The notes beneath the pieces were generated by a model. It did not search any database, was not told the DNA's origin, and saw nothing but the letters and a program-made list of their open reading frames with translations. A stretch of DNA of 5,610 nt, taken from the NCBI GenBank assembly GCA_035705985.1, contig DASSVP010000193.1, positions 1 through 5,610 of the forward strand, given 5' to 3'. Positions within the stretch are counted from its first letter, which is position 1; the number at the start of each line of letters is the position of its first letter. The translations under genes were made by a program, and so were the position numbers. Positions 5,064-5,610 of this stretch are shown one piece after another. The stretch comes from JACVRW01 sp035705985 (GTDB taxonomy: Bacteria; Actinomycetota; Thermoleophilia; Solirubrobacterales; Thermoleophilaceae).

Positions 5064-5610
5064 CTATCGGCATCTCACATTCACGCACTGGCGCGGATCT
5101 CCGTTCCCGCTGGCCCGGTTTCCACCGCGGTCCCTGACGTCTTCGACGGCCTCGATGCCGAGATCGTCATTGCCTACGGCCCGGTTCCTGGCGAGTTTCG
5201 TCGAGCTGCTCTCGACGTCGAAGCCGTCGTCTCCCGACCGCGTTGCGACATTGCGTTTCAGGAGGCCGTGGTTGTCCTTCCTCCTGATATCGAACCCATC
5301 CTCGCCGCTCCGCCTGACCACGTTTCGGCGAACGACGTTCTCGGCGCCTCCGATCGGAGGATCGTCGAGGCCAAGGTAAATGCCGTCCTTTCGAGCGTCG
5401 AGAACGACGTTGAGCGCAACCAGGTTGTCGCGTCCGTTCTCGATCGCGATGCCGTCTCCGTCTCGCGAGAAGCGGTTGCGGGCGATCACGTTTCGGTTCC
5501 CCCCGCCGAGGAGGACGCCGGCTCCGTTTCGAACGAAGCGGTTGCCGCGTACCTGGTTGCGGTCCGCCCGGTCCGCCCTGCTTTCGCCCCCGAGCAGGAT
5601 CGCGGGCGAG
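5064..5610 (-). CDS. Right-handed parallel beta-helix protein, C-terminal part (5' end outside window)
   Basis: The frame is open from the window edge to a TAG at 5066-5064, giving 181 residues with no start in view. It is built of repeated rungs of about 22 residues with an asparagine ladder: N23, N45, N67, N96, N120 and N142 (counted from the window edge), spaced 22, 22, 29, 24 and 22. Most rungs read N-x-V-x-x-N-x-x-x-x-x-x-(D/N)-G-(hydrophobic), for example QVRGNRFVRNGAGVLL and VIARNRFSRDGDGIAI. This is the PbH1/NosD-like pattern found in secreted polysaccharide-binding or -degrading proteins and surface proteins. The 29-residue step contains an insert (GLDDPPIGG) likely to loop out. The C-terminal cap ends with C175 and C180, possibly a disulfide, supporting an extracytoplasmic location. 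No catalytic residues can be assigned from this fragment. A GTG at 5489 could be mistaken for the start, but the rung pattern continues upstream of it. Confidence 0.9.
   Translation of the reverse strand, partial: SPAILLGGESRADRADRNQVRGNRFVRNGAGVLLGGGNRNVIARNRFSRDGDGIAIENGRDNLVALNVVLDARKDGIYLGLDDPPIGGAENVVRRNVVRRSGEDGFDIRRKDNHGLLKRNVATRSGDDGFDVESSSTKLARNRAVGNDDLGIEAVEDVRDRGGNRASGNGDPRQCVNVRCR

Noticed and set aside
5051..5064. GC-only near-palindrome beside the beta-helix stop
   Set aside because: Contains a short self-complementary core but no clean stem-loop with a defined loop; expected by chance in such GC-rich DNA.
4916..5137. Small plus-strand frame of 73 codons in the convergent gap
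   Set aside because: No ribosome binding site, irregular codon composition, no recognisable motif, and it runs into the antisense of the beta-helix gene.

Overview
The window is about 5.6 kb of very GC-rich DNA with a strong G/C third-codon bias. Protein content (an ECF sigma factor with a DGPF/YCII partner, SnoaL-like and VOC proteins, an Asn-ladder beta-helix protein) suggests an actinobacterium, perhaps of the Solirubrobacterales/Thermoleophilia type. That placement is inference from composition and family mix; no marker gene is present.

Layout. (1) Positions 1-301, plus strand: the tail of an unidentified gene, overlapping by ATGA the start of a collapsed 1-Cys (Prx6-type) peroxiredoxin. 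Three pieces of the peroxiredoxin remain, each in a different frame, and the peroxidatic cysteine region is gone. (2) Positions 274-2549, minus strand: four genes in one tightly overlapping chain, transcribed DGPF/YCII protein -> ECF42-type sigma factor -> SnoaL-like protein -> VOC protein. Each stop overlaps the next start, so they form one translationally coupled operon. (3) Positions 2550-2600: a 51-bp divergent control region with a strong Shine-Dalgarno sequence for the DGPF gene and a plausible ECF-type promoter. (4) Positions 2601-3558, plus strand: a class I SAM methyltransferase of the METTL21/nicotinamide N-methyltransferase-like type, overlapping a second VOC protein. (5) Positions 3598-4850, plus strand: a secreted-then-anchored protein with a propeller-like ectodomain and one poly-Leu membrane helix, then an 83-codon reading frame. 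One missing base may separate these two; adding one C at 4625-4628 would join them into a single ORF. (6) Positions 4851-5063: a convergent gap with one perfect hairpin. (7) Positions 5064-5610, minus strand: the C-terminal part of a right-handed parallel beta-helix protein running off the window edge.

The functional core is the divergent locus at 274-3558. ECF42 sigma factors are known to be linked to DGPF genes, and that pairing is clear here. What is added is a free-standing SnoaL-like protein immediately downstream of the sigma gene, a VOC protein that lacks most metal ligands, and a divergent methyltransferase/VOC pair. A stress or small-molecule response module is a reasonable reading, but its inducer and targets cannot be read from the sequence. 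I see no RNA genes, CRISPR array, insertion sequence or prophage.
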